64,000 bases of DNA, from the NCBI GenBank assembly GCA_003142855.1, contig PLNW01000136.1:1-64000 (forward strand), read 5' to 3'. Positions 27,768 to 35,264 of this stretch are shown here, piece after piece. Made by a program: the position numbers and the translations under genes. The notes under the pieces are model-generated. The model ran no database searches. It had not been told where the DNA came from and saw only the letters and a list, made by a program, of their open reading frames with translations. The first letter of the stretch is position 1; each line of letters opens with the position of its first letter. Origin of the DNA: Myxococcales bacterium (lineage in GTDB: Bacteria; Myxococcota_A; Polyangia; Fen-1088).

Positions 27768-29228
27768 CTACGCGGCCGGCGCGGTGCGAGTCGCGAAGCG
27801 GAAACGAGCGCCGCCTTCTGGGCCGCGGTCAACGGTCACCTCGCCGCCATGGTCGCGCGCGATCTCGCGCACGAAGGCCAGACCCAACCCGGTACCCTTC
27901 TCGCGGGTCGTGAAGAATGGCGTGAAGATCGTGTCCCCTAATTCCTCTGCCACGCCAGGACCGCTATCGCGCACCTCCCACTCGACCAGGCGATCAACCC
28001 TGCGCGCAGTGACCACCACTTTGCCAAACGCCCCCGCTGCCACCACGGCGTTCTTGACCAGGTTGATGAGGGCGCGGCGAAGCTGGCCTCGGTCACCCTC
28101 GGCCATTAGCTCAGGGGGCGCCTCGGCGCGCAGCACCGGCCCCGGGCCTGCGGGCCGACAGATCTCGCATACCTCGTCGAGCAAAGCCGCGATCGGCACT
28201 GATTCCATTACCGGCGGCGGCCGGCGCGCGAATTCCAGAAAGTCGGACACCACGTTCTTGAGGTAGCCGATCTCGCGCTCCACCCGCGCCACCTCGGCCA
28301 AACGCTCGGGCTGCTGGGCCAGACCCTCGCGCAGCAAGCCCGCATAGAGCTCCAAGCCACCCAGAGGATTGCGCACCTCATGTGCAATCCCTGCCAGCAT
28401 CATCTGCAGGCGCTCGTCGCGCGCTTGCAGTGCCGCCCGCATCTCGTCCAGACGAGCCGCCAGATAGCCGATCTCATCGCGGGTTTCGACCGCCACCGGC
28501 CGCTTCAGATCGCCGCGCCCGATCCCTTCCGCGGATCGGGCCAGGCGCGCCAGCGGCCCGGTCATGCGGCGGGAAAGCCACCCCGCCAGCCCGGCGATGA
28601 GAACCATGCACAAAGCGCCGCCCGCCACCAGCCAGCGACGAAAAGCGGCCAACTGAGCGAAGTACTGCGCGCTGCCCTCCACCACGACGAATCCTGCAGG
28701 TTCGGGGCCGCCCACGCGGGCATAACCACGCTGGTAGGGCCGGCCATCGTGTCCCCAAAACAAGGGCGAGCCTGCCAGGGCGCCGGTGGCCGCCCGCTCG
28801 ATCTCGGGCTGGTCGGCGCCCAGCTCGTAGGCGCGTGCGCCCAAAGCCACAAGCCCCTCGGTGTCGCCTCGCCCGGACAGATCGCGGGCGACCAGCAGAA
28901 CCCGCCGGACACCCAGCCGCTGCCGCGCCAGTTCGATGCGCCGGGTGAGATTGGCGTAGGTGTTGGATTGCTCATCGCCGAGCCCGATGGCCGCCAACTG
29001 CTCGGGCAGAATCTGCATGGCAACGCCGGACGCCGCCGTGGCCAGCCGCTGGCCCAGTTCATCTTCCAACGCCCGCCGCGCCACTGCGTGGGCCAGCGTG
29101 CCGAACAGCACCAAGGCAACGGCCGCGGGTAACAGCGCGGCCACCAGCACTTTGGCGAGGAGTCTTGCTGTTGGTGGCCGGGAGAACATCCCGGCCAGTG
29201 TAGCAACGGACGCCGGCCGAGAACACAT
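27768..29228 (-). CDS. Membrane sensor histidine kinase
   Basis: A 486-residue sensor kinase. Two membrane helices (about residues 24-48 and 196-220) flank a periplasmic sensor region of about 150 residues with no recognised fold. A HAMP linker ([19 protein letters not shown]), dimerisation domain with phospho-acceptor His 283 in [16 protein letters not shown], and an ATPase domain with LINLVKNAV (N box), DSGPGVAEE (G1), [18 protein letters not shown] (F and G2) follow. It presumably phosphorylates the NtrC-type regulator encoded directly downstream. ATG 29189 is an alternative start. Signal unknown. Confidence 0.95.
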   Translation of the reverse strand: MCSRPASVATLAGMFSRPPTARLLAKVLVAALLPAAVALVLFGTLAHAVARRALEDELGQRLATAASGVAMQILPEQLAAIGLGDEQSNTYANLTRRIELARQRLGVRRVLLVARDLSGRGDTEGLVALGARAYELGADQPEIERAATGALAGSPLFWGHDGRPYQRGYARVGGPEPAGFVVVEGSAQYFAQLAAFRRWLVAGGALCMVLIAGLAGWLSRRMTGPLARLARSAEGIGRGDLKRPVAVETRDEIGYLAARLDEMRAALQARDERLQMMLAGIAHEVRNPLGGLELYAGLLREGLAQQPERLAEVARVEREIGYLKNVVSDFLEFARRPPPVMESVPIAALLDEVCEICRPAGPGPVLRAEAPPELMAEGDRGQLRRALINLVKNAVVAAGAFGKVVVTARRVDRLVEWEVRDSGPGVAEELGDTIFTPFFTTREKGTGLGLAFVREIARDHGGEVTVDRGPEGGARFRFATRTAPAA

Positions 29229-29290
29229 CGCAACCTGACGGCCGCAACCAAAGGGCGTGAGGTGATGCGTCTCGCGAGCGCCCCGCCGCT

Positions 29291-29329
29291 GAGAACACAG
29301 AGTTGAGAGGGGAGTTCGCAGAGTCGGAG
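29291..29329. repeat. 39-bp purine-rich dispersed repeat, copy 2
   Basis: Second copy of the element at 12922-12960, in the gap upstream of the histidine kinase. Further purine-rich sequence with related words (CAGAGGGGAGAAGGGAGG) follows at about 29400. Confidence 0.55.
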
Positions 29330-29430
29330 AAACGGGAATGATGTTCGGGCGTTGCGAAGAAACCTTCGCGGCCCGCGAACAAACGGCACCCTAGTAGTAC
29401 AGAGGGGAGAAGGGAGGACCCAGAGTCCGG

Positions 29431-29985
29431 CTAGGGCGCTGGTGGGGCCGGACTCTCAGGCGAGGCTTGCGGCTGCTCGCAGCGCAACATCACTCGAATC
29501 TCGGAGCAAATCGCGTCGAAAACCAGGGTCTCGATGCGGCTGCGTCCCTCTTTGGAGATCTCTTGGAACGTGGCCGCCATGCGTACGCTTCCGCGCAAAG
29601 GAATATTGGCAACCACGCGACACCGGCCCGCAATGGGTGCAGCATCGCGGCCGAGCTTCAGACGAAAAGCAGCCAACGTCCCCACAGCAGGGCCTTCGCC
29701 GACCAGCGCAGACAGGCCAGTCGCGCTGATGTCCTGTGTGAGCGACGAGGCCTTGCCGTTGTTCAGATCGAATTCCACGGGCACCGCGCGCGCCACCCGA
29801 ACCGCCTGGCGAGCGCCGTCGCCGGTGCGCAGCTCAAGACGCTGGGCCAAGACCAGAATCGCGCCCAGGTCAGCCCGCGCCTGCATATAGGCGGGCAGCA
29901 CATTCACGCCCAATGTCCCGCTCTTGAACATGTCGTGCCACGAACAGAATTGGGATAGCCAGTGGGTGAGCCTCGTCGCGACCAT
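29431..29985 (-). CDS. PilZ-domain protein
   Basis: A 184-residue protein with a PilZ-like domain from about residue 55. The cyclic-di-GMP-binding elements are visible as RQAVRV (RxxxR) and DISATG (DxSxxG) about 25 residues later, followed by a beta-barrel pattern (FRLKLGRDAAPIAGRCRVVA). The N-terminal 55 residues are helical and unassigned; the C-terminus is Pro/Ala-rich (QASPESPAPPAP). It may bind cyclic di-GMP and act on motility or surface behaviour, as many myxobacterial PilZ proteins do. It is downstream of the rplM-rpsI genes on the same strand, with a 100-base gap, so separate transcription is likely. Confidence 0.82.
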   Translation of the reverse strand: MVATRLTHWLSQFCSWHDMFKSGTLGVNVLPAYMQARADLGAILVLAQRLELRTGDGARQAVRVARAVPVEFDLNNGKASSLTQDISATGLSALVGEGPAVGTLAAFRLKLGRDAAPIAGRCRVVANIPLRGSVRMAATFQEISKEGRSRIETLVFDAICSEIRVMLRCEQPQASPESPAPPAP

Positions 29986-30085
29986 CGAGTTCCTCGGAAA
30001 GCCCAGCAGGGGCCAATCCTAGTTCTCGGCACATCGGCACAAGTCCTTAGCGCTCGTGAACAAATACCTCTGACAACAGGCGGTA

Positions 30086-30484
30086 CTAGCGCTTGGAGAA
30101 CTGGAAGCGCGCGCGCGCGCCGCGCTGGCCGTACTTCTTCCGCTCTTTGGCGCGGGCGTCGCGGGTGAGATACCCCGCCTTCTTGAGCGCCCCACGCAGC
30201 TCGGCGTTGTACTTGAGCAGCGCACGCGAGAGACCGTGACGGATGGCATCGGCCTGGCCCGAGAGCCCGCCGCCGCGCACGGTGCAGAAGATGTCGAAGA
30301 TGCCCGACGTCTCGGTCAGTTCCAGCGGCTGGCGAAAGACCATGCGCGAGGTCTCGCGGCCGAAGTAGTCTTCCAGGCTGCGCTGGTTGATGGCGATCTT
30401 GCCGGCGCCAAGCTGGAGCCACACACGCGCCACTGCCTCCTTGCGACGGCCGGTGGCGTAGAAACTCTTTTGGGAATCAATCAT
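30086..30484 (-). CDS. rpsI: 30S ribosomal protein S9
   Basis: A 132-residue S9 protein of the small ribosomal subunit, whose C-terminal tail reaches the decoding centre. Diagnostic stretches are [15 protein letters not shown], the central [36 protein letters not shown] and the universal ending [10 protein letters not shown]. Length is normal. GGAG precedes the ATG by eight bases. It is 18 bases downstream of rplM, the standard L13-S9 operon order. Confidence 0.98.
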   Translation of the reverse strand: MIDSQKSFYATGRRKEAVARVWLQLGAGKIAINQRSLEDYFGRETSRMVFRQPLELTETSGIFDIFCTVRGGGLSGQADAIRHGLSRALLKYNAELRGALKKAGYLTRDARAKERKKYGQRGARARFQFSKR

Positions 30485-30502
30485 GCGGGTGACTCCGGGG
30501 AC

Positions 30503-30955
30503 CTATGAAAGAACGAGCGGCTTGCACTGCTGCGCCTGATGCGGGTGCTCGGCGCCCGCGTAGACCTTCAGCTTCTTGTAGATGCGACGACCGAGCGGAC
30601 CTTTGGGCAACATGCCCCAAACCGCGCGCTTGACCAGCTCGGTGGGGTGACGCTCCAGCATTCCTTTGGCGGTCAGCGTGCGCAGGCCACCCGGAAACAG
30701 CGAGTGGTGGCGGTACAGCTTGTCCGTCCACTTCTTGCCCGACAGGCGGATCTTGTCGGCGTTAATGACGACCACAAAATCGCCGGCATCAACATAGGTG
30801 GTGAAGGTGGCCTTGGTCTTGCCACGCAGAACCGCTGCGATCTTGGTGGCGGCCCGACCCAGGGTTTTTCCCTCGACGTCGGCCACAAACCAGGCGCGCG
30901 CAAGGGACTCCTTGGCCATGACAGTCTTGTGGTGGATGGGCGCTGCTAGAGACAC
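30503..30955 (-). CDS. rplM: 50S ribosomal protein L13
   Basis: A 150-residue L13 protein. The conserved regions are ARAWFVADVEGKTLGRAATK, VDAGDFVVVINADKIRLSGK, LFPGGLR, ERHPTELVKRAVWGMLPKG and VYAGAEHPHQAQQ. I use the GTG at 30955, which has GGAG six bases upstream, because it retains HHKTVMAK, matching the KT-x-x-AK entry of other L13 proteins. Starting at the internal Met (30919) would remove it. First gene of the rplM-rpsI operon. Confidence 0.98.
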   Translation of the reverse strand: MSLAAPIHHKTVMAKESLARAWFVADVEGKTLGRAATKIAAVLRGKTKATFTTYVDAGDFVVVINADKIRLSGKKWTDKLYRHHSLFPGGLRTLTAKGMLERHPTELVKRAVWGMLPKGPLGRRIYKKLKVYAGAEHPHQAQQCKPLVLS

Positions 30956-31020
30956 GGGGCGCTCCTAATACTTCAGCGAGAGGGGAAAGTCAAACCCAAC
31001 CGTCGGCGCTCAGGCCCAGG

Positions 31021-31047
31021 TTGGAATCACAGACAATGCGTTATAGT
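31021..31047 (+). promoter_or_regulatory. Candidate promoter for the CDP-alcohol transferase gene
   Basis: TTGGAA (31021-31026) and TATAGT (31042-31047) with a 15-base spacer, just ahead of the gene beginning near 31068. It lies in the divergent gap with rplM. Confidence 0.3.
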
Positions 31048-31067
31048 GGTTGATTCATGGGCGGTCA

Positions 31068-31679
31068 ATGGGATCAATGACGCGCATGCTTAAACCCGAC
31101 CGGCTTGCACGAAGGCAGCAAGGCAGGTACACCAGCCCCAATCTGAACCTGCCGGACTTGTTGTCCCTAGTGCGTGTGCCGCTCGGAGTGGCGTTCGTGC
31201 CGCTGGCCGGACGGCCCATTGCTGCGCTCGCGGTCCTCGCCCTCGCCGCGGTCAGCGACATGCTGGATGGCTGGCTTGCCCGTCGCCAACCGCAGCGGAT
31301 CAGCTGGGGCGAATGGCTCGATCCGGTGTGCGACAAGTTTTTCATCATAGCGGTCATGGTTGGGCTCTATCTCTCCCAGCATCCCTCACTGAAGACGCTC
31401 TTGCCGATCCTGACCCGCGAAGCTGCCATCCTGGTTCTCTTTCTCATCTACCGGCTCGTCCCCTCTCTGCGCGGTATCCGCTACGACTACCGAGCCAACG
31501 CCCTGGGCAAGGCCACGACAGCGGCTCAGTTCTTGGTTGCTGCGGCCCTGCTCTTGGCGCACCCTGCGGCGAAATACCTGGCCGCGCTTTGCGCCTTGCT
31601 CGGCCTGCTGTGCGCCGGAGTCTATGCCTGGCGAGGCCACGCGATGCCACGCGAGCCCCGCCCCGAGGGTGGCGGATGA
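31068..31679 (+). CDS. CDP-alcohol phosphatidyltransferase, second paralogue
   Basis: A 203-residue membrane enzyme. The complete D-x2-DG-x2-AR-x8-G-x3-D-x3-D motif lies at residues 64-89 (SDMLDGWLARR, GEWLDPVCDKFF), preceded by NLPDLLSLVRVPLG. Several membrane helices fill the rest. It makes a phospholipid headgroup bond using CDP-diacylglycerol; the acceptor is unknown. The amount of Arg/Lys at the N-terminus is higher than in the relative at 15511-16095, and identity between the two is low outside the motif, so they probably differ in substrate. Alternative starts are TTG 31050 and ATG 31077 or 31086; the ribosome site is unclear. Confidence 0.85.
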   Translation: MGSMTRMLKPDRLARRQQGRYTSPNLNLPDLLSLVRVPLGVAFVPLAGRPIAALAVLALAAVSDMLDGWLARRQPQRISWGEWLDPVCDKFFIIAVMVGLYLSQHPSLKTLLPILTREAAILVLFLIYRLVPSLRGIRYDYRANALGKATTAAQFLVAAALLLAHPAAKYLAALCALLGLLCAGVYAWRGHAMPREPRPEGGG

Positions 31680-31710
31680 CCTGACTGCCCGTCGATTTCT
31701 GCTCGCCGAT

Positions 31711-31797
31711 TCAAAAGAGCTGGAGCCTTCCGATGGCCTGCAGGCGGTTATCGGCCAGTGTGCCCAGGTATTCCTTCAGCTTGCGCAGATCAACCAT
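31711..31797 (-). CDS. Possible 28-residue peptide or gene fragment
   Basis: A short frame, MVDLRKLKEYLGTLADNRLQ followed by AIGRLQLF and TGA. Composition is protein-like (amphipathic helix with Leu spacing), yet it is tiny, has no clear ribosome site, and sits just downstream of the SMUG1 gene on the same strand. It may be a small protein, a remnant of a larger gene, or chance. Confidence 0.2.
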   Translation of the reverse strand: MVDLRKLKEYLGTLADNRLQAIGRLQLF

Positions 31798-31859
31798 TGT
31801 GGAACCAGGGACCGGCCCCTGCCCTCATCAACCCAGTGTTTCCTGGCCGCTCGCCTTCG

Positions 31860-32597
31860 TCAACTGGGCAGCCCAATTCCCAGAGCGGCAAGCTGGCGCG
31901 AGGCGGCTGCAGCCCAGCCCCGATTGGCCAACGGGCTGGCTGGGCTGGGATGCAGGATGGTGCCCACCTCGACGTCGAAGCCGGACAGGGCCGTCTGGGC
32001 CCGCTTGAAGGCAAAGTGCCCCACGCCCACAACGTGAGTCGGCTGCATGGCTTCGACCAGTCGCCGCAGGGCCTCGTCGCAAGCAGCAAAGAGCGGCGCC
32101 TGCTCGACCGCGGGCAGCTTGTCTGGCGTGAGGTTGCGGCCGCTCGCCTCGAGAAACGCCAGCGGGCAGTAGTTCGCGACGAAGAACGTCGCGAAGAACC
32201 TTGCCGGCGTGGCAAACCGTTCGCACGCCCAGCCCCACAGACGGGTGCCGCTGACCTCGCTGCGTGGGCAGGCGAATCCCAAGACCGGACGCTTGGGGTG
32301 CATGCGATCAGGTTTGCCCACCGGACTTTCCAGACCCAGCCAGTCGCGCACCATGGTCACATCGCCGAATGGTATTCCGGTCTGAACCATGCCGAAGGGA
32401 CCTGGATTCATGCCCAACAGCACCACCCGCCGGGGCGGTTGACCGTAGCGCCGCAGATACGCCTCGTGCGGCGCTGCCGCATAGTCGAGGGGCAAGTACA
32501 CGTAGCTGACCGGCGCAACGAAGCGCAAGCGACTCACCTGGCGCGCCAGCTCGCGGCTAATCGAAATGAGCGGGGTGGTCGTCACCGAGGGCAACAC
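31860..32597 (-). CDS. SMUG1-type uracil-DNA glycosylase
   Basis: A 245-residue enzyme that excises uracil (and oxidised pyrimidines in known members) from DNA. Family III signatures are clear: VVLLGMNPGPFGMVQTGIPF at about residues 58-77, where SMUG1 proteins have the GMNPGP-F-GMAQTG block (with Asn instead of the Asp of family I), and HPSPASPLANRGW at about 216-228, the substrate-binding loop. The Asn in GMNPG is the likely catalytic residue. SMUG1 is common in animals and rarer in bacteria, reported in some Geobacter-like organisms. A single gene, convergent with the CDP-alcohol transferase. Confidence 0.9.
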   Translation of the reverse strand: MLPSVTTTPLISISRELARQVSRLRFVAPVSYVYLPLDYAAAPHEAYLRRYGQPPRRVVLLGMNPGPFGMVQTGIPFGDVTMVRDWLGLESPVGKPDRMHPKRPVLGFACPRSEVSGTRLWGWACERFATPARFFATFFVANYCPLAFLEASGRNLTPDKLPAVEQAPLFAACDEALRRLVEAMQPTHVVGVGHFAFKRAQTALSGFDVEVGTILHPSPASPLANRGWAAAASRQLAALGIGLPS

Positions 32598-32760
32598 TCT
32601 ACCGCATGGACTCGTCTCCGGCGTGCCCCATGACCGGTTGGCACCAATGCGTCAAGCGGCATCATCTGGCAACAGATGGTGCCCGGATTCGGAAATCGGT
32701 ACCGGAGACCCTGCAGACTCTTCCCTCGATTGGCTGCGTGTGGTTAGTATCTTCCTTGCT

Positions 32761-33138
32761 ATGACGCGCTCCAACCTCAGGACTCGAACGGTGTGCTTCG
32801 GCGTGGTCGCAGCGCTGGCCCTTGCCACTGCTGTCCCCGCCTGGGCACAAGAACCATCCTCTGAGTACGTGGATCCGACCATCGTCAAGGACACTCCCGA
32901 CGAAACCCCAGATGGGGTCAAGAACCTTGGCTCGGAGCAGGCGGTGACGAAAAAGAAAACTGAGTACGATACTCCGCCGGTGTACACCAAGTGGTGGTTC
33001 TGGGCCACAGCTGTGGTGGCGACCGCTGCGGTGGTTTTTCTAGCCGTCACGCCGCTCACTCGTCAGGCCCGAGGCTGCACTTCTGGCGGCCCTGGAGTCA
33101 TTCCCTTGAACTGCTTCGGCGATGGAAGGGCGAAATAA
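32761..33138 (+). CDS. Small exported protein with a C-terminal membrane helix
   Basis: A 125-residue protein. The signal peptide (VVAALALATAVPAWAQ, cleavage probable after AWA near residue 29) is followed by an acidic, Thr/Pro-rich linker (EYVDPTIVKDTPDETPDG), then KWWFWATAVVATAAVVFLAV, a single membrane helix near residues 77-96, and a short tail with two Cys. It looks like a periplasmic-stalk protein anchored to a membrane. The lipoprotein gene starts two bases after its stop, so the two are an operon and likely work together. Family not recognised. Confidence 0.7.
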   Translation: MTRSNLRTRTVCFGVVAALALATAVPAWAQEPSSEYVDPTIVKDTPDETPDGVKNLGSEQAVTKKKTEYDTPPVYTKWWFWATAVVATAAVVFLAVTPLTRQARGCTSGGPGVIPLNCFGDGRAK

Positions 33139-33140
33139 CC

Positions 33141-33656
33141 ATGACTACCTTTTCACGCGTGACCTGCCTCGTCGGCTTGGCAACGGCCCTGGTTGTGTCG
33201 AGCAGTGGCTGCGACCCGTACACCTATTACAACGTCGACGTCACACTCCAGCAAGATGGTGACAACGCTGTCTCGGACCCCAACACCGTGATGCAGTTCG
33301 CTGGCTGCGACGTTTCCGTGTATGCCAATGATGAGCCTGTCGCGATCGAGACTGGAATCCCTCTCATTCAGAGAACAGCAGGAGGGCATGAAGGTGTGTG
33401 CAGGGGCACTGAAACCCCACGTCCTGACCTCGGAATCTTGGACTACAGCACAGCGAGAAGCAGCGGCTCGCTGAAGTTCAAGGTCAACATATATGATAAA
33501 GCCACCGCCGGTCCCGATCAACACATCCTCGTGCAGGGTTTCACGGACGCCGTGCCTGTGAGTCCAGGGCATGTTCTTAACACGATCACCCTCGTGGCTA
33601 GTCCGTGCGGCGGGCCCGGCAACAGTTCCCAGCCCAACCAGCAGCCTTGCAAGTGA
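33141..33656 (+). CDS. Predicted lipoprotein of unknown function
   Basis: A 171-residue secreted lipoprotein. The signal ends in a lipobox (VVSSSGC, Cys about 23), and residue +2 is Asp, the Lol-avoidance residue that in enterics keeps lipoproteins in the inner membrane; the rule may differ here. Beyond it, YYNVDVTLQQDGDNAV, MQFAGCDVSVYANDEPVAIE and FKVNIYDKA suggest a beta-sandwich of about 130 residues with three further Cys. The C-terminus is Gly/Ser/Gln-rich. It is translated immediately after the preceding exported protein. No family recognised. Confidence 0.72.
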   Translation: MTTFSRVTCLVGLATALVVSSSGCDPYTYYNVDVTLQQDGDNAVSDPNTVMQFAGCDVSVYANDEPVAIETGIPLIQRTAGGHEGVCRGTETPRPDLGILDYSTARSSGSLKFKVNIYDKATAGPDQHILVQGFTDAVPVSPGHVLNTITLVASPCGGPGNSSQPNQQPCK

Positions 33657-33690
33657 ACCCGGGTCGATCCGCGGCCCTGCCGAGACGTGG

Positions 33691-35049
33691 CTAGCGACTC
33701 GCTAGCTGTTTGGGGCGCAGACGGCGCACTGGTGTATCGAACACGTTGCCCTTCTGTGGGCACCAAGCCAGGCTGGAGAAACCGCCGCGGCCAGACCTAG
33801 TGTGGGCCGGCGCGCCCTGCGCTGTCTTCTTCATCTCGCGCACAGCCTCGAAGGGGACCTCGTTGTGCATGGTCGGATTCCACAACAAGAACCCGTCGGC
33901 CCCGGCGCGCTCGGCCGCGCGCAGCTGGCTGCTGACGAAATCGGGACCCCAGAAACTCTCGACGCTGTTGGAATAGGCCTGCAAGTAGGGCCGCAACACG
34001 ATCCCAGGGGCCTTGGCGCGCGCGCGCCGCAGGCCGCACTCGATGACGTACACCACGTCCTGGGTCACACGCTGGTTGCGAAAATACGTGCCCATGCCAT
34101 TGGCGTACATCATGGGCGACACCGCCTCGACATACTTGGCGACGGTTTCGATGGTCTGGCCGAGCATGCGCGGATCACCGTCCACCAGCGTGGTCAAGCC
34201 ATAGAGGTCCGCCGAGATGGGGATGCTGAGCGCGCGATCCGCCCGTTCCAAGAAGCCGGCGATGACGTGAGAACGATCCGCCGAACGCTTGCCCTGGTGC
34301 AACCAAGTGGCCAGGGAGCCTGCGTGTCCCTTGGGAAAGCGAACGTAGTCGAACTGGACCTCGTCGAAGCCGAAGCCCTGCAATTCGAGCGCGATGTCGA
34401 TGAGGTAGTCCTGCACCTCAGGGGAATAGGCGTCGAGCCAGCGGGCGCCGGCGGAGAACAGCCGCTGGGCCCTGCGCCACATGCGCACGGCCAGGTCGGG
34501 CCGGGCCAATGGCAGACGACTGTCCTTGAACGCAACCACGCGGCCGATGACGTAGATCCCTTGCTGGTGGAAGGCGCGCACCATGGCCGCCGGATCCTGG
34601 ATGAGTAAATAGCGCTGCTTCTCTCCCAGCGGAATGCGGGTGGGGTACACCAGGTTGCCGTTGTCGTCTTTCATGTCGATGACAACGGCATTGAGGTGCG
34701 CCTTGCTGACCGCGGCCGCCGTGCGCTCGGCGCCCATGCCGAACAGGTACATGGGCGTGATGTAGAGCCCGCGCGCCTTTCGGCCTGCTTCGCTCATGGG
34801 ATCGTCAAGGCCGTGGTCGGGATAGGACTTGGCGGTGTAGGGCTGCAGCTTTGTGTTGAATGTCTTCTTCACACAACCGGGCAAGTCGCTGCGCTCACTG
34901 CAGCCTGAGTCGGCGTAGTGGATGCGACTGGCAGCCTGCGCGGACGGGGCGCTGAATCCAGCGCTCGCAATGGCCGTGGCCAAGGCGATGAAGAGCGAGG
35001 GTCGTCTGGATTGTTGTGAGAACGGAAGGCAGAACGCGCGCATGAGCAT
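33691..35049 (-). CDS. Exported DUF4015 protein (GH13-like putative glycosidase)
   Basis: A 452-residue exported protein (signal peptide LFIALATAIASAGFSAPSAQA). The DUF4015 domain occupies about residues 90-400: ARGLYITPMYLFG, LNAVVIDMKDDNGNLVYPT, VYVIGRVVAFKDSRL, the motif FGFDEVQFDYVRFPKG with paired acidic residues as in TIM-barrel hydrolases, VSPMMYANGMGTY, and GADGFLLWNP at the barrel end. The family is annotated as putative glycoside hydrolase; substrate unproved. Two adjacent ATGs (35049, 35043) compete for the start. Divergent from the large kinase gene across an AT-rich promoter zone (about 35070-35110). Confidence 0.88.
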   Translation of the reverse strand: MLMRAFCLPFSQQSRRPSLFIALATAIASAGFSAPSAQAASRIHYADSGCSERSDLPGCVKKTFNTKLQPYTAKSYPDHGLDDPMSEAGRKARGLYITPMYLFGMGAERTAAAVSKAHLNAVVIDMKDDNGNLVYPTRIPLGEKQRYLLIQDPAAMVRAFHQQGIYVIGRVVAFKDSRLPLARPDLAVRMWRRAQRLFSAGARWLDAYSPEVQDYLIDIALELQGFGFDEVQFDYVRFPKGHAGSLATWLHQGKRSADRSHVIAGFLERADRALSIPISADLYGLTTLVDGDPRMLGQTIETVAKYVEAVSPMMYANGMGTYFRNQRVTQDVVYVIECGLRRARAKAPGIVLRPYLQAYSNSVESFWGPDFVSSQLRAAERAGADGFLLWNPTMHNEVPFEAVREMKKTAQGAPAHTRSGRGGFSSLAWCPQKGNVFDTPVRRLRPKQLASR

Positions 35050-35264
35050 CTAGAAGCGGGCTCCGCATTTGTAGATTTAAAAGTTGTAAGCTATCTATCC
35101 TAGGAACTATGCCATAGAAACCGCCTCGGCGGAAGATCAGTAGTGAAGAAAAGCCGTGCTCTTCTCCGTCGGGAGCGGTGCTTCGTCTGCGTGGGCCAGC
35201 CACCCGACCTACGGTGTGGCGCCCGAAGACCTTTGCGCCGCGCCCGCCAGATGCCTGTAGAATC

